64,000 nucleotides of DNA from an uncultured Halomonas sp. (GTDB taxonomy: Bacteria; Pseudomonadota; Gammaproteobacteria; Pseudomonadales; Halomonadaceae): assembly GCF_947493865.1 (NCBI RefSeq), contig NZ_CANLTC010000001.1, positions 434,001 to 498,000 on the forward strand. The letters are read 5' to 3'. The notes below the pieces were generated by a model. The model was not told the origin of the DNA. It saw only the letters and a list, made by a program, of their open reading frames with translations, and ran no database searches. A program made the position numbers and the translations under genes. Below, piece after piece: positions 25,701 through 34,685 of the stretch; positions within the stretch are counted from its first letter, which is position 1, and each line of letters begins with the position of its first letter.

Positions 25701-28700
25701 GAACTGCTCGCCCGTCAGGCTGATCGTGGCGGTCTGCTTACTGGCAGGATCGGTGAACACCAGCTTGACCACGCCATCTTCCATGCGGTAACTGACATCC
25801 TTTTTCGTAAGATAACTATCAAGAATCTGGATATCGTCTTCCGGCTGGAAATCCTTCACGACGCTGCCATCGATGGTCGCGAAAGAGCCGCGTACACTGT
25901 CTGCACCACCCCCGCCGACAAAGGTATTGTCGCCGGAACCCGCGATCAGAATGTTGTCGCTGTCGTTACCAATGACAGTGAAGTCTGCATCGGAACCGCT
26001 ACCGTCGAAGTTTTCGACGCTGTCCGCCAAAGGCGCCAGAATCACATCGCTACCGGTATAAATGAGGGTGTCGATACCGTCGGTGCCCTCGGCCCCCACT
26101 TCTTCTCCAGTCGTGCCTACCTGGATTTCATTGCCCCGCGCTTCGATTTCGAGATTGTAGAAGTCGATCGCAGATAGGCCATCTTCGCTTGCCGCATCGC
26201 GTGCAGAGGTTTCCGCGAGGAAACCGACCGCCGCGCCAGAGGAGAGCACTGTGTCGCCATCGCTGATGGTATGCGAGCCGGTAAGAATGTCCTGCAGTAC
26301 GCCGGGCGGCAAGGAGAAGCCATTGAGATCGATTGGGATGATCTTGTCATTGCCAAGACGATAGCCGGCTTCGACTTCGAAGCCATTACCCGTATTTACG
26401 GCAAGCTGCAGCCCAAGAGTACTGACATTACCGTCGGTCAATTCCGGCACCGCGACACGGGCCAGGGTCGTGTAGGTATCTTCGACTTCATAACCCACTT
26501 CGAAACCCGCGGCGAGTTCGCCATCGATGACCATGGTGCCAAATACCATACGCACATAGTTGGCCTGGGTGCCATCGCCGAGCATGACGCCAGTAAGCTG
26601 CCCGCCCTTGATGCCACCGTTCACTGAAGGCATCCAGTTCTTGATCTTGGAGCTGATCACCATGCTTTCGACATCATCACCCGGATTGATGCCTACATGC
26701 ATGGCGTCGCGGGCACTGTTGTCGCTACCCACGACGGTGCCACCGACGACTTTCTTGATCTGGAAGATCGGAGCGTTGCCACCGGGAATGATGTTGCCGC
26801 CAAGATCGTAAAGCCCATCTTCTTGCTGATCCGCTTCGAAATTTTCGCCCTGCGTCTTGGCATCGCGGTTCGGGGTCTTGCCATCCAGGGCGGCACCCAT
26901 CAGACCGGTGTCGTTGATGGTTCCGGGATAGGGGCTCTTGGTAGGATCGAAGTCGAGTACGATACGCTCGCCAGCGGCCAGATCCATGCCGTTGTCGGCA
27001 TCGAATTCAAAGGGATCATGGATATGATCGATACCGTCCTGGTCATGATCGATAGGATCGACGACAACGCTGCCGGCCAGGGGAACCTTGCCGTTGTCAG
27101 GCTGGAGTATTTCGATTGCCGGGCCACCTTGCTTGAAGATCGTAGCCCATACCGAGCCCTGAAAGGCCTTTTGTCCATTGAATGCCATGAGGTCGTCGCC
27201 AATGGAAGCAAGCCCCAACGGCGCTCCGCCTATATCCACCACATCGCGTTCTTCCGCCAGGCTCGGCCCGCTTCCACCTTCCCTGGACTGCATCATGCCG
27301 TTTTCATCGCGGCCCATGATGGTCAGGTTACCTTGACCCAGACTTGCGGCAAAAATCGCCCCGGACATTTTCATTCCACTAGCGGGATCGTCGAAGATCG
27401 TCGAGGTGTATTCGGTCAGGCCGTTGATGGAGCCTTTGCCGGAATCGATGGCGCCATCGGTGTAGCCACCTTCGAGATAGTTGCCTTCGATAGGATTGAT
27501 ATTAGCCACTACCGAATCGAAATCCTTGGGCATGCCGCTTACACCAAGTACCGTTTCGCCATTGATCTCCCTGGGCGCATCGGAATAATCGCCGACAAGA
27601 TACGTTCGGCCGGATTCGGTAATGTAATACTGTTCACCCGGCGTCACCGCGATGACTCGACCTGTCAGATCACCGGCGCCCGCGGTGTCGTATTTTTCTT
27701 CGACGGTACGCAAGAAGGCCATCACGACATCATAGTCGCTGCTATTCTCACCCTCTTTATCGACGTTCGAGAGCATCAAGAACGAGTTCTCCACGCCATC
27801 TTCCGGGGTAAAGAGCAGCCCCGACTGGCCACCGCTGGCACGGGTAGGGTTGGGGTGCCCGCCGTACACCAGGGTCAACATTTCGCCGGTATCCGGATCT
27901 TCCCATTGATAGGTGGCGGCACCGCCTTTACCTGCGGAAAGCTCGCGCCCGTCTAGGTCGTCCGAGCGAGTGATCTCATGAAACTGGTCATAGTTCTTGG
28001 GATCCCAACCATGCTCGAGATTGATGCTGTCGCCGCCATTGCCATCACCATTGTTGAGATTGGTGGCGATAAAATTGGCCAGCTGCTGGTTATCGGTATA
28101 GGCCCCGCTCTCGCCGGCCTCTCCAATCGGGCGGCCGCCCCAGCTGTTGTTGGCGCCGTTGTCGTAAGTCCAGACGCGACCATCTTCCGTCACTTCAACG
28201 TCATAGGCATTACGATAGCCTGCTGAATAGATCTGAACGGGGCCCGTTGGATCGATCTTGCTGCCATTGAGACCATCATTACCGCCGAAAGGATCGCCGG
28301 CGTCATCCTCACCTTCGCGGGTAGGATCATCCAGGGTCGGCACGTCATAGATATAGTTGCGTCCCGATTCGGCATCGGTAAGCACGGGCATCGTTTTCAG
28401 CTGGTCGAGGTCGATCTCGAGAATTGCGCCGCTGTAGGCGGTTTCCTGCTGGCCGGCAAAATTATTGGAAGGCGCACCGGTATTGGTATTACCGCCACTG
28501 GCAACGATCATGCGCTCACTGATCAACTTGCCCTGGCTGTCGAGTTCCTGCACGACTTCGAGACCGTTGAGGGAGTGGTTCTCTTCTGAGCGGGCCAGGC
28601 CACGCACGATATCCGTCGTCTGCCAGCCGGATTCGGTCTGGTCGAGACGCGTGATGGTACCGGAATTGGTGTCCAGGTTTGAATCTTCTCCATCGCCACC

Positions 28701-29090
28701 GGCCCCGATGCGGCTATCGCTGGAGGTCACATAGACACTGACCGCGGGCTTGCCATCGATCAACACCGGATTGCCATCGGCGTCGTACCGGGGCACAACG
28801 CTGATCCCCGTTACCTGCCGTTCATCACCGCTGGCTTTCGTACCGTCATCGTTGTGATTGGTGATACCTTTGACCTGGTCAAGCGTTTCAGCGCTGGTGA
28901 CATAAAAAGTGTTGGTCTGATTTTCATCAGGATTGGGGCTGCCAAAAGCGACGGTCAGAACCTTGATGCTGCCTTTGACCTCGGTGACATACAATCGTCC
29001 GTCAGGCCCCCACTCCAATGCCGTAGGTTGAGATAGCGTTACCTTGCCGTTGAGATCGAGACCACTCCTGGAGAAATCATTTGTGACCAT
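22701..29090 (-). CDS. Giant acidic multidomain beta protein (propeller, RTX-like, malectin-like, Ig-like)
   Basis: About 2130 residues. The first 650 or so resemble a sorbosone-dehydrogenase/NHL-like beta-propeller (QPTALEWGPDGRLYVTEVKG near the start, YRNAYDVEVTEDGRVW later). A DHDQDGIDHIHDPFEFD stretch resembles a calcium-binding repeat. Around residues 1010-1050 are RTX-like glycine/aspartate repeats (IGNDSDNILIAGSGDNTFV). A malectin-like domain follows (VLYRINAGG, about 1160-1340), then an Ig/cadherin-like unit (about 1370-1480), a LamG-like unit and a C-terminal beta-rich region. It is strongly acidic, as expected for a halophile, and has no Sec signal; RTX-like repeats suggest type I secretion, but no such transporter is nearby. 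The ATG at 29088-29090 is preferred; a TTG at 29126 would add 12 residues. Function is unknown: a surface or matrix protein is likely. Confidence 0.75.
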   Translation of the reverse strand: MVTNDFSRSGLDLNGKVTLSQPTALEWGPDGRLYVTEVKGSIKVLTVAFGSPNPDENQTNTFYVTSAETLDQVKGITNHNDDGTKASGDERQVTGISVVPRYDADGNPVLIDGKPAVSVYVTSSDSRIGAGGDGEDSNLDTNSGTITRLDQTESGWQTTDIVRGLARSEENHSLNGLEVVQELDSQGKLISERMIVASGGNTNTGAPSNNFAGQQETAYSGAILEIDLDQLKTMPVLTDAESGRNYIYDVPTLDDPTREGEDDAGDPFGGNDGLNGSKIDPTGPVQIYSAGYRNAYDVEVTEDGRVWTYDNGANNSWGGRPIGEAGESGAYTDNQQLANFIATNLNNGDGNGGDSINLEHGWDPKNYDQFHEITRSDDLDGRELSAGKGGAATYQWEDPDTGEMLTLVYGGHPNPTRASGGQSGLLFTPEDGVENSFLMLSNVDKEGENSSDYDVVMAFLRTVEEKYDTAGAGDLTGRVIAVTPGEQYYITESGRTYLVGDYSDAPREINGETVLGVSGMPKDFDSVVANINPIEGNYLEGGYTDGAIDSGKGSINGLTEYTSTIFDDPASGMKMSGAIFAASLGQGNLTIMGRDENGMMQSREGGSGPSLAEERDVVDIGGAPLGLASIGDDLMAFNGQKAFQGSVWATIFKQGGPAIEILQPDNGKVPLAGSVVVDPIDHDQDGIDHIHDPFEFDADNGMDLAAGERIVLDFDPTKSPYPGTINDTGLMGAALDGKTPNRDAKTQGENFEADQQEDGLYDLGGNIIPGGNAPIFQIKKVVGGTVVGSDNSARDAMHVGINPGDDVESMVISSKIKNWMPSVNGGIKGGQLTGVMLGDGTQANYVRMVFGTMVIDGELAAGFEVGYEVEDTYTTLARVAVPELTDGNVSTLGLQLAVNTGNGFEVEAGYRLGNDKIIPIDLNGFSLPPGVLQDILTGSHTISDGDTVLSSGAAVGFLAETSARDAASEDGLSAIDFYNLEIEARGNEIQVGTTGEEVGAEGTDGIDTLIYTGSDVILAPLADSVENFDGSGSDADFTVIGNDSDNILIAGSGDNTFVGGGGADSVRGSFATIDGSVVKDFQPEDDIQILDSYLTKKDVSYRMEDGVVKLVFTDPASKQTATISLTGEQFENFDPDSGANVFNIELTEQGTRITYSEERVLYRINAGGDDVTATDGGPDWLGDKTSGFEYLLGNTKNTYSGKSSDEQSEIDLSGLGDDIVPWQLYTNERSDNSAEGEMLEYGFPVTAGGTYSITLYYTENWNGIFNEEGGRVFDVAVDGNVPEAFAGINPLAEAEKALGPDATQDDLIGYGLSRTYTFTAQDEVINLAFNHGAQNPKINAIEIKQLGLNSTTDTAPPPVDDVAPQVDSIQVEEATDSDSGLQVTVTLSDDEGIDINAIQGDELVFTGIEPASSGLVAGDGAITLGNDGKSAVITYLITPPEGTNAWPEGSFTVSVKEGSYKDSAGNGVASYQTSFDINLGESDAGGGSDAGSDIEYVTAFELDFETAGSPLEQGGFDGLLGGIGDETVVTSVENGQLVINTSDGDIYKGNSANDFIKNVDLSDPAQTLVEIATRFSNAFPAALEAQGLSSDEIPNYAQQGILFGTGSQGNNELIKLTLGGNNGNIVQLWSNGNGKQDPEAVDDQYELKDLLTDKSQGLRDVANVDMTLQIDKSAGTVTPLVTLYGTDDEVLGGLRANDTQGFVTAKAQALPSAVLDNLLDSSTPTAVGVTSNDYQTLNSYEARWEYLNVTVSEGNTASEGEALPSTAEQVFADANLVTSEQYANGEVGSAVITITPNGEDVQDSNYVSGSFNITNTGDKKIAAVYFDVSSALYDDSVFDPDGKGGDTAAKDLTIDSAGGTGVIQPSEYEHYFQQGVDPDPANSAVNGGYKGAMVKFSATEDGGFSQGETVTFSGDMDPNSIAGMSKSGEAGVDTGSLPAWDVGGVSGAELIGSKVYIAFTDGSIANAQLMGDGSQTGAQALVTEASKNLEVKLSVGNVVRGEDGSFEEVPSVEVSGPANEWVRVVMTKGHQPVTNDTDDIASIVESRLEDNAFPANNAAEFQFADIQLDENGYADVSAEFVYDTFLNGTASFDGSDTLPLGFVASVIEDPNTTEAFALGGVSEPIYLFQ

Positions 29091-29434
29091 TTTCAAACCC
29101 TGCGTAATGTGATTATGGACCTCCAACCTCTTCGTGCTGGAAGACAGCTGCTGGATATTCGAAAATCATCCTGTGTCACGCGTTGTCGTGAGTACGCGCT
29201 TGATGACATCGGAAATCCTTGGGCACAATCATCGCCTTTAATTACACAAAGTAACAAGAATGGTTATTTTGAAACACTTTGATTCAAAAATTAATACATG
29301 GCCATTATTTATCGATAGCGCTATTCCTAATTGAGTACTAAAGAAACACAGCAATAGTTAGTTACATTCGTAAGCGCGACATAAAAAATGCCGCTTCATC
29401 AGCGGCATTCGAGCATTCCATCTTCTTTTCGGTG
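29091..29434. other. Intergenic region upstream of the giant gene
   Basis: About 340 bases. It contains the dadA terminator (29383-29410) and, nearer the giant gene, AT-rich DNA (about 29230-29380) that should hold its promoter. No small gene or RNA was recognised. Confidence 0.5.
29383..29410 (-). terminator. Intrinsic terminator of dadA
   Basis: On the minus strand, AATGCCGCT-GATGA-AGCGGCATT is followed by TTTTATG, a textbook hairpin and U-tract. It begins 24 bases after the dadA stop. Confidence 0.92.
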
Positions 29435-30694
29435 TCAGGCGGCGTAACGAGTCACATCTAGCCCTTTAGGATCAATGGCCGGTTGGAGACCGCTCATCAG
29501 GTCGGCAAGCAGATGGCCACTGCCACAGCTCATGGTCCATCCCAGGGTGCCATGGCCGGTATTTAGCCATAGGTTGTCATATTTGGTTCCACCGACAATC
29601 GGTGTCGAATCCGGCGTCATGGGGCGCAAGCCCGTCCAGAATTCGGCCTCTGCAATATTGCCCCCTTCAGGGAACACATCACCGATCACCATGGCGATCG
29701 TGGCACGTCGCTTCTCGAGCAGACTAAGATCATAGGAAGCCAGCTCAGCGGTGCCGCCAACACGAATACGGTCATCGAAGCGAGAGATGGCGACCTTGTA
29801 GGTTTCATCCATCACCGTGGACTGAGGCGCACCGCCATCATCGGTTACCGGCACGGTCAGGCTGTAGCCCTTCACGGGGTAGATGGGCAGCCGAATGTCC
29901 AGATCCTTGACCAGCAATGGCGAATAGCTGCCCAGGCACACCACGTAACTGTCCGCAGTGAACTCTCCTGCGGAGGTCACGACGCCTTCGATATGATCGC
30001 CCTGGCGCTTGATACGCTGGATGTCGATATCGAAGCGAAAGGTCACATTCAAATGATCACGGCAATAATCCGCAAGACGGTTGGTAAACAGGTGACAATC
30101 GCCGGTTTGATCATCCGGAAGATGAAGACCGCCGACGAATTTTCCTGGAACCCGCGACAGCGCAGGCTCGACGTTTACTATTTCAGAGGCATTGAGAAGC
30201 GTGTGGCGAACACCGCACTGCTCGAGCACTTGCATGTCCTTGGCCACGGCATCGACCTGGCTTTCATAGCGAAACAGTTGTAGAAGCCCTCGCTGGCGGT
30301 CTTCGTAACGAATGCCCGTGTCATCCCGCAATGCATTGATGCAAGCGCGACTATATTCGGCGATGCGCACCATGCGTTCCTTGTTGATCGCGTAGCGTCC
30401 GCTGGTGCAGTTCTCGAGCATTTGCACCATGAAACGCGCCTTGGCCGGGTCCATACGCGGCTGAATCTTGAGCGGCGCATGCTCTTGAAACATCCACTTG
30501 AGCGCTTTCTGTGGTATGCCCGGTGCCGCCCAGGGTGAGGAAAACCCAAAGGAAACCTGGCCGGCATTGCCATAGCTGGTTTCCATGGCCGGCGAAGGCT
30601 GACGATCCAGAACGGTAACCGTATGCCCTTGCCGCGCCAGATAGTAAGCGCTGGTCACACCCACGACGCCACAGCCAAGTATCAATACGTTCAT
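29435..30694 (-). CDS. dadA: D-amino acid dehydrogenase, small subunit type
   Basis: A 419-residue FAD-dependent DAO-family dehydrogenase. The N-terminal VLILGCGVVGVTSAYYLARQG is the FAD-binding Rossmann motif, followed by the DadA-typical ETSYGNAGQVSFGFSSPWAAPG. LPIYPVKGYSLT and GLRPMTPDSTPIVG, with the C-terminal NLWLNTGHGTLGWTMSCGSG, are family signatures. It oxidises D-alanine and other D-amino acids to 2-oxo acids and ammonia, passing electrons to the respiratory chain at the inner membrane. The ATG at 30692-30694 is preferred over GTG one codon upstream, with GGGGG five bases before it. It is a single-gene unit with its own terminator; no alanine racemase (dadX) is adjacent. Confidence 0.92.
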   Translation of the reverse strand: MNVLILGCGVVGVTSAYYLARQGHTVTVLDRQPSPAMETSYGNAGQVSFGFSSPWAAPGIPQKALKWMFQEHAPLKIQPRMDPAKARFMVQMLENCTSGRYAINKERMVRIAEYSRACINALRDDTGIRYEDRQRGLLQLFRYESQVDAVAKDMQVLEQCGVRHTLLNASEIVNVEPALSRVPGKFVGGLHLPDDQTGDCHLFTNRLADYCRDHLNVTFRFDIDIQRIKRQGDHIEGVVTSAGEFTADSYVVCLGSYSPLLVKDLDIRLPIYPVKGYSLTVPVTDDGGAPQSTVMDETYKVAISRFDDRIRVGGTAELASYDLSLLEKRRATIAMVIGDVFPEGGNIAEAEFWTGLRPMTPDSTPIVGGTKYDNLWLNTGHGTLGWTMSCGSGHLLADLMSGLQPAIDPKGLDVTRYAA

Positions 30695-30878
30695 CACTGC
30701 CCCCAGGCAAATTTTTTGTGCATTGTCATGCCGCCAGCAGCGCCTGCTGGCAAGAGGGGAAGTATAGGAAACAGTTTGAAGTGAATAGCACTCTTTTAGT
30801 GCTAAAAAACACGTTTAACTACCGTATTGAAGCGCATTATCATCTCTTTTTTCTATAGAGACACGGCCCTCAGGTTTT

Positions 30879-32207
30879 TTAACCTGTCTTGCCTCTAAGC
30901 CCGATCGAGCGGCGGTACATCGCAAAAGCCAAACCGCCCGCCAGCACATTGCCCAGCGCCGCCCCCAGCGCCACACCAAGAAGGCCAGCCCATTGCGCCC
31001 CTAGCCACAGACAAGGCAGATAACACACGAACAATCGCACCCCGGACATCAACATGGAACGTAGTGGCCATCCCAGCGCGTTCGAGGCGGACACCACGAT
31101 CATGCATACTCCCAGCAGGGCATAACTGGGCAGCAAGCCCCGTATCAACATGGTCAACTCCCCACGAATGTCGGGATTTCCTGCCAATAGCTCTGCCACC
31201 CAGGGTGCAAGCAGCGCCATCACCAGCCCCAATCCCAGTTGCCAGATCAGGACGACACGCAGCGCCAGCCACATCAGACGCCGTATCTGCTGCCAATCCC
31301 CGGCGCCGTAGCAACGCCCCAACCAGGGGGGCAATGACATGGTCAAAGCCAGCACGACCATCAGCGACACCGTTTCCAGGCGGCTCACCAGCCCCCAGGC
31401 CGCCACTGCGGTCTCGCCCAGGGAGGCAACGATTGCCGTTGCCAGCATCGCCGCCAATGGTGGCATGAGCTGACCGATCATGGCAGGCCCGGCGATGCCC
31501 ACAAACGGCCGTGCGGAATATCGTGCTTCCTCCATCAATCCTTGATTCGTGAGCCAGTCGGTATGTTTCAATCGCAGGGCGATTACCAACAATCCCGAGC
31601 TGAACGCGATGGCCGTGGCCCAGGCAGCACCGGGCAGCCCTAGCCCTTGCCAATCACCGATACCGAAGATCAGCAGCGGATCCAGCATCAAATTGACGAG
31701 GCTGGTCATCACCATCATGTTGCCGGGCAGGCGCATCTCACCCCGGGAACGAAACAGGCTATAGCCGAAATAGAGCAAGGCACCGATCCAGGCCGCCAGC
31801 AGCTGGGGGGCCCAGTAATCGCCTATCAGCGGCAACAGCGCTTCATCCGCGCCTAGAAGACGAAACATTGGTGTTTGCAAGGCGCCCAGTAGCAGACAGA
31901 GCACGCCGACGATCAGGCTGCCGCCCAGCAGTACCAGGCTGCTCAATCGCCTTGCGCGGGGTACCTCCCCGGCGCCCAGCGCTCGGGATACAAGGGCGGC
32001 AATCGCGATACCCAGCCCCACTTGCACGCCGATGATCAAAAAGGAAAGCGGGAAGGTGAAGGACTGCGCCGCCAAGGGAGCGGTTCCCAATCGCGCAACG
32101 AAGGCGCTGTCGACCAGCTGAAATCCCAGTAGTGAAAGGGCGCCAAGGGCCATGGGCCAGGTTTGCTGCCATAGCTGATGCCTGAGAGATACTGAGGACT
32201 GACTCAC
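30879..32207 (-). CDS. MATE family efflux transporter
   Basis: A 442-residue membrane protein with about twelve hydrophobic segments in two similar halves. It has the MATE-type start (LWQQTWPMALGALSLLGFQLVDSAFVARLG) and the repeat of the motif in the second half (ARPFVGIAGPAMIGQLMPPLAAMLATAIVA). MATE proteins export cationic drugs or metabolites using a Na+ or H+ gradient. The start is GTG at 32205-32207 with CGGAG six bases upstream. It is a single gene downstream of a strong hairpin that separates it from the GGDEF-EAL gene. Substrate not predictable. Confidence 0.88.
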   Translation of the reverse strand: MSQSSVSLRHQLWQQTWPMALGALSLLGFQLVDSAFVARLGTAPLAAQSFTFPLSFLIIGVQVGLGIAIAALVSRALGAGEVPRARRLSSLVLLGGSLIVGVLCLLLGALQTPMFRLLGADEALLPLIGDYWAPQLLAAWIGALLYFGYSLFRSRGEMRLPGNMMVMTSLVNLMLDPLLIFGIGDWQGLGLPGAAWATAIAFSSGLLVIALRLKHTDWLTNQGLMEEARYSARPFVGIAGPAMIGQLMPPLAAMLATAIVASLGETAVAAWGLVSRLETVSLMVVLALTMSLPPWLGRCYGAGDWQQIRRLMWLALRVVLIWQLGLGLVMALLAPWVAELLAGNPDIRGELTMLIRGLLPSYALLGVCMIVVSASNALGWPLRSMLMSGVRLFVCYLPCLWLGAQWAGLLGVALGAALGNVLAGGLAFAMYRRSIGLRGKTG

Positions 32208-32267
32208 GAGTGCTCCGGGTAGGGAAGTGACTTCGAGCGCTCGGCGGTCGCATCGTATGCAACGCCG

Positions 32268-32301
32268 CTGCCTCCGAGCCGCCCAGATGGCTCGGAGGCA
32301 G
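32268..32301. terminator. Strong hairpin between the GGDEF-EAL and MATE genes
   Basis: CTGCCTCCGAGCC and GGCTCGGAGGCAG form a perfect 13-bp stem with an 8-base loop. No T-run follows on either strand, so it may be a Rho-independent-like pause, an mRNA-stabilising stem or a repeat rather than a classical terminator. Confidence 0.5.
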
Positions 32302-32365
32302 GATGATAGACGATCGGCAGTGGGACTGCTGAATTATTGGAGGAAAACCACGGCCACAGGATCCA

Positions 32366-34288
32366 TCACCGGGTACCCTGCTCGCTTGCCAAGGCCGGCG
32401 TCGCAAGCAGGTTATCCGCGGCATCACTGCTCATTGGCTTGAAGAAGTAGTAGCCTTGCACCAGGTCGCAGCCCGCCTCGCGCACCAATTCGAGTTGCGC
32501 CTCATTCTCCACCCCTTCGGCGACGACTTCCAGGCCAAGACGGTGGCCAATGAACACCGTTGCCTCCATGATCGCCCGGTCCTGGGGCTCGGTCGGGGCA
32601 TCGCAGACAAAAGTGCGATCGATCTTGATAGAGGTGATGGGAAAGCTTTTCAGATAACTCAGCGAAGAATAGCCGGTACCAAAATCGTCGATGGCTATCT
32701 TCATACCCCGATGGTACAGACGCCATAGCCCTGCCAGCGCCTGCTCATTGGCCTGAATCAATACATTCTCGGTCAGCTCGACACCGATGTCCCGCGGGGT
32801 TAGATCATATTCGGCCATAAGGGCCTCGAGGCGCTGAAAAACGCCATCCTGGACGAACTGCTTGCCGGACAGGTTGATGTCGATGCGGTACTCACCCAGG
32901 CCCTTCGCCTTCCATGACGCCTGCTGACGACATGCCTCGAGCATGACCCAATCCCCCACTTCATGGATCAGGTCCGAATGTTCGGCGACCTCGATGAGCT
33001 CGGCGGGAGAGACGGCGAAACCGTCCTTGGGGAACCACCTCAGCAACGCTTCGAAACTCTCGATTCTCCCGCTCCTGGCCGCCACCTGGGGCTGATAGTG
33101 CAGCGAGAGCTCTTCCTTGCGCAGCGCATCACGCAGGCGTTCGGTCACTTCATGCCGACGCACCGCATCCCGATGGAACTGCTCATTGAAGAAGCAATAA
33201 TTATTGCCTCCGGCCTGTTTGGCCCGATTCTTTGCCATATCCGCATTACGGATCAGCTCGCTGGCGGTACTCCCGTTGACGGGGCAGAGGCTGACCCCGG
33301 CACTGGCGGTGACATGCAGTTCATGGCCGTCAAGCATGTAGGGCTGGCCGAAAACCGCGTGAATCCTTTCCATCATGTCGATCGCATCGCTATCCGCTTG
33401 CAGAAATGGCAAGGCGATAACGAAGTCATCGCCGCCGAAACGGGATAACAGGTCGGTATCACGCAGATGATGACGCAGACGTCGAGCCACCACCGTCAGT
33501 AATTCATCGGCCCGGTCATGGCCATGAGCATCGTTGATCTCGGAGAAACGATCGATGTTGATGAACACCACCGCCAAGGGGGCATCGTGGCGCCGACTCT
33601 TGTCAAGACAATGGGTGAGCTCGGTCTCGAAGGTCTGCCGATTGGGCAGGCGGGTCAAGGCATCGAAACGGGTCACGTAATCGAGCTCGCGCTGGGTCTT
33701 CTTCTCGTGCGATAGATCGACATCGACACAGAACATCAGCGGGTTGGCGGTATGCTCGCCGAGCATGACATGGTGCGAAAAGACCGCTACCGGTGAGCCC
33801 GACTTGTGCCTCAACTCCAGTTCGCTTGCCGGAATCTCCACACCCTCTTTTATCCATCTCCAGTGCGCCTTGATCACCGCTTCCCGCATTGCCACTGGAA
33901 TCAGCAGCTCCTCGAGCCGGCGTCCTCTCACCTCATCTCGGGTGTAGCCATACAGCCCGCAGCTGGCCTCGTTCCAGTAGATGACCCGGCGGTCCTTGTC
34001 ATAGCCCTGCACGGCCACCTTGGGCAAGCTCTCCAACAGGTTCCGAAAGCGCTGTTCACTCTCATGGTAACGATGCTGTACCCGCTGAACGTCGGTGCTG
34101 AGAACTATCAACTCATTGCGGTACAAGCGGTAACCCAAGGCCACCAGCGTCGCCAGTGCGACGGCAGCAAGGAGGCTTGGCACAAGCATAGGAAGGCTCA
34201 AGATCAGGAAGAACGCCAGAATAAAGGCGATCGTTCCAAGTGCGAATGGAAGCCAGGGCAAATACCGCGTCGTGCCATTGCTGAACAT
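32366..34288 (-). CDS. PAS-GGDEF-EAL cyclic-di-GMP turnover protein
   Basis: About 640 residues. Two membrane spans (roughly residues 8-50) precede a PAS domain (about 65-175), a GGDEF domain with active-site GGDDF (about 283-287) and an RxxD inhibitory site (RDTD) five residues before it, and an EAL domain (FEALLRW, ELTENV, IDDFGTGYSS, KIDRTFV, EGVENEAQ, QGYYFFKP). Both catalytic centres look intact, so it could make and degrade c-di-GMP, usually with one dominant activity. It is a membrane sensor likely to affect biofilm and polysaccharide production. The frame is open to a TTG at 34408; the ATG at 34286-34288 is preferred because the membrane spans follow directly, but neither start has a strong Shine-Dalgarno sequence. 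Confidence 0.88.
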   Translation of the reverse strand: MFSNGTTRYLPWLPFALGTIAFILAFFLILSLPMLVPSLLAAVALATLVALGYRLYRNELIVLSTDVQRVQHRYHESEQRFRNLLESLPKVAVQGYDKDRRVIYWNEASCGLYGYTRDEVRGRRLEELLIPVAMREAVIKAHWRWIKEGVEIPASELELRHKSGSPVAVFSHHVMLGEHTANPLMFCVDVDLSHEKKTQRELDYVTRFDALTRLPNRQTFETELTHCLDKSRRHDAPLAVVFINIDRFSEINDAHGHDRADELLTVVARRLRHHLRDTDLLSRFGGDDFVIALPFLQADSDAIDMMERIHAVFGQPYMLDGHELHVTASAGVSLCPVNGSTASELIRNADMAKNRAKQAGGNNYCFFNEQFHRDAVRRHEVTERLRDALRKEELSLHYQPQVAARSGRIESFEALLRWFPKDGFAVSPAELIEVAEHSDLIHEVGDWVMLEACRQQASWKAKGLGEYRIDINLSGKQFVQDGVFQRLEALMAEYDLTPRDIGVELTENVLIQANEQALAGLWRLYHRGMKIAIDDFGTGYSSLSYLKSFPITSIKIDRTFVCDAPTEPQDRAIMEATVFIGHRLGLEVVAEGVENEAQLELVREAGCDLVQGYYFFKPMSSDAADNLLATPALASEQGTR

Positions 34289-34685
34289 GTATATGACCCA
34301 CCCAGAGTGTCTTGCAACACGATAATACGCACTTTCAACTATGACATATGTCTTATAAGCCGCCGTTAAACGGACCAATTCAATGATTAGAAACCAGGCA
34401 AGAGGCAAGGAATACCTGCCTACCCTACCGAATTCCGCTCAAGCGCCTTCTAAGAAATAGTCTCCATGCCCATGCGCTACTTTTATAACAGCCAAAAAAT
34501 TAATTAATTGGTGCTAAAAAACAAAAAATACATCAAACGAATAATTGTCTTTTCCTCATATTTCTAAAAAACGTTCTTTCAAGGAAGAAATCGGATTGGT
34601 TCCTCGTTAAATTAACCCTTTTGTACATTCTGTTACATAAAAATAAATTTGTAATTACCACCAACCACACCATCAGGAGAGATGA
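34289..34685. other. Intergenic region between divergent genes
   Basis: About 400 bases between the GGDEF-EAL gene and the dioxygenase gene (less if the GGDEF-EAL start is at 34408). The right half (34480-34670) is AT-rich and should hold the dioxygenase promoter. No gene, RNA or strong structure was found. Confidence 0.5.

Noticed and set aside
26697..27956. Open frames of several hundred codons antisense to the giant protein gene (also 23967-25055 and 25098-26177)
   Set aside because: They lie wholly inside the giant gene, show no domain or ribosome-binding site, and are explained by its composition.
22701..29090. Idea that the giant protein is a complete RTX toxin system
   Set aside because: Only a short RTX-like stretch is present and no hlyB/hlyD/tolC-type or activation gene lies nearby.
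32366..34408. TTG start at 34408 for the GGDEF-EAL protein
   Set aside because: The extra 40 residues do not extend a recognisable domain and the membrane spans begin directly after the ATG at 34288. It cannot be fully excluded.
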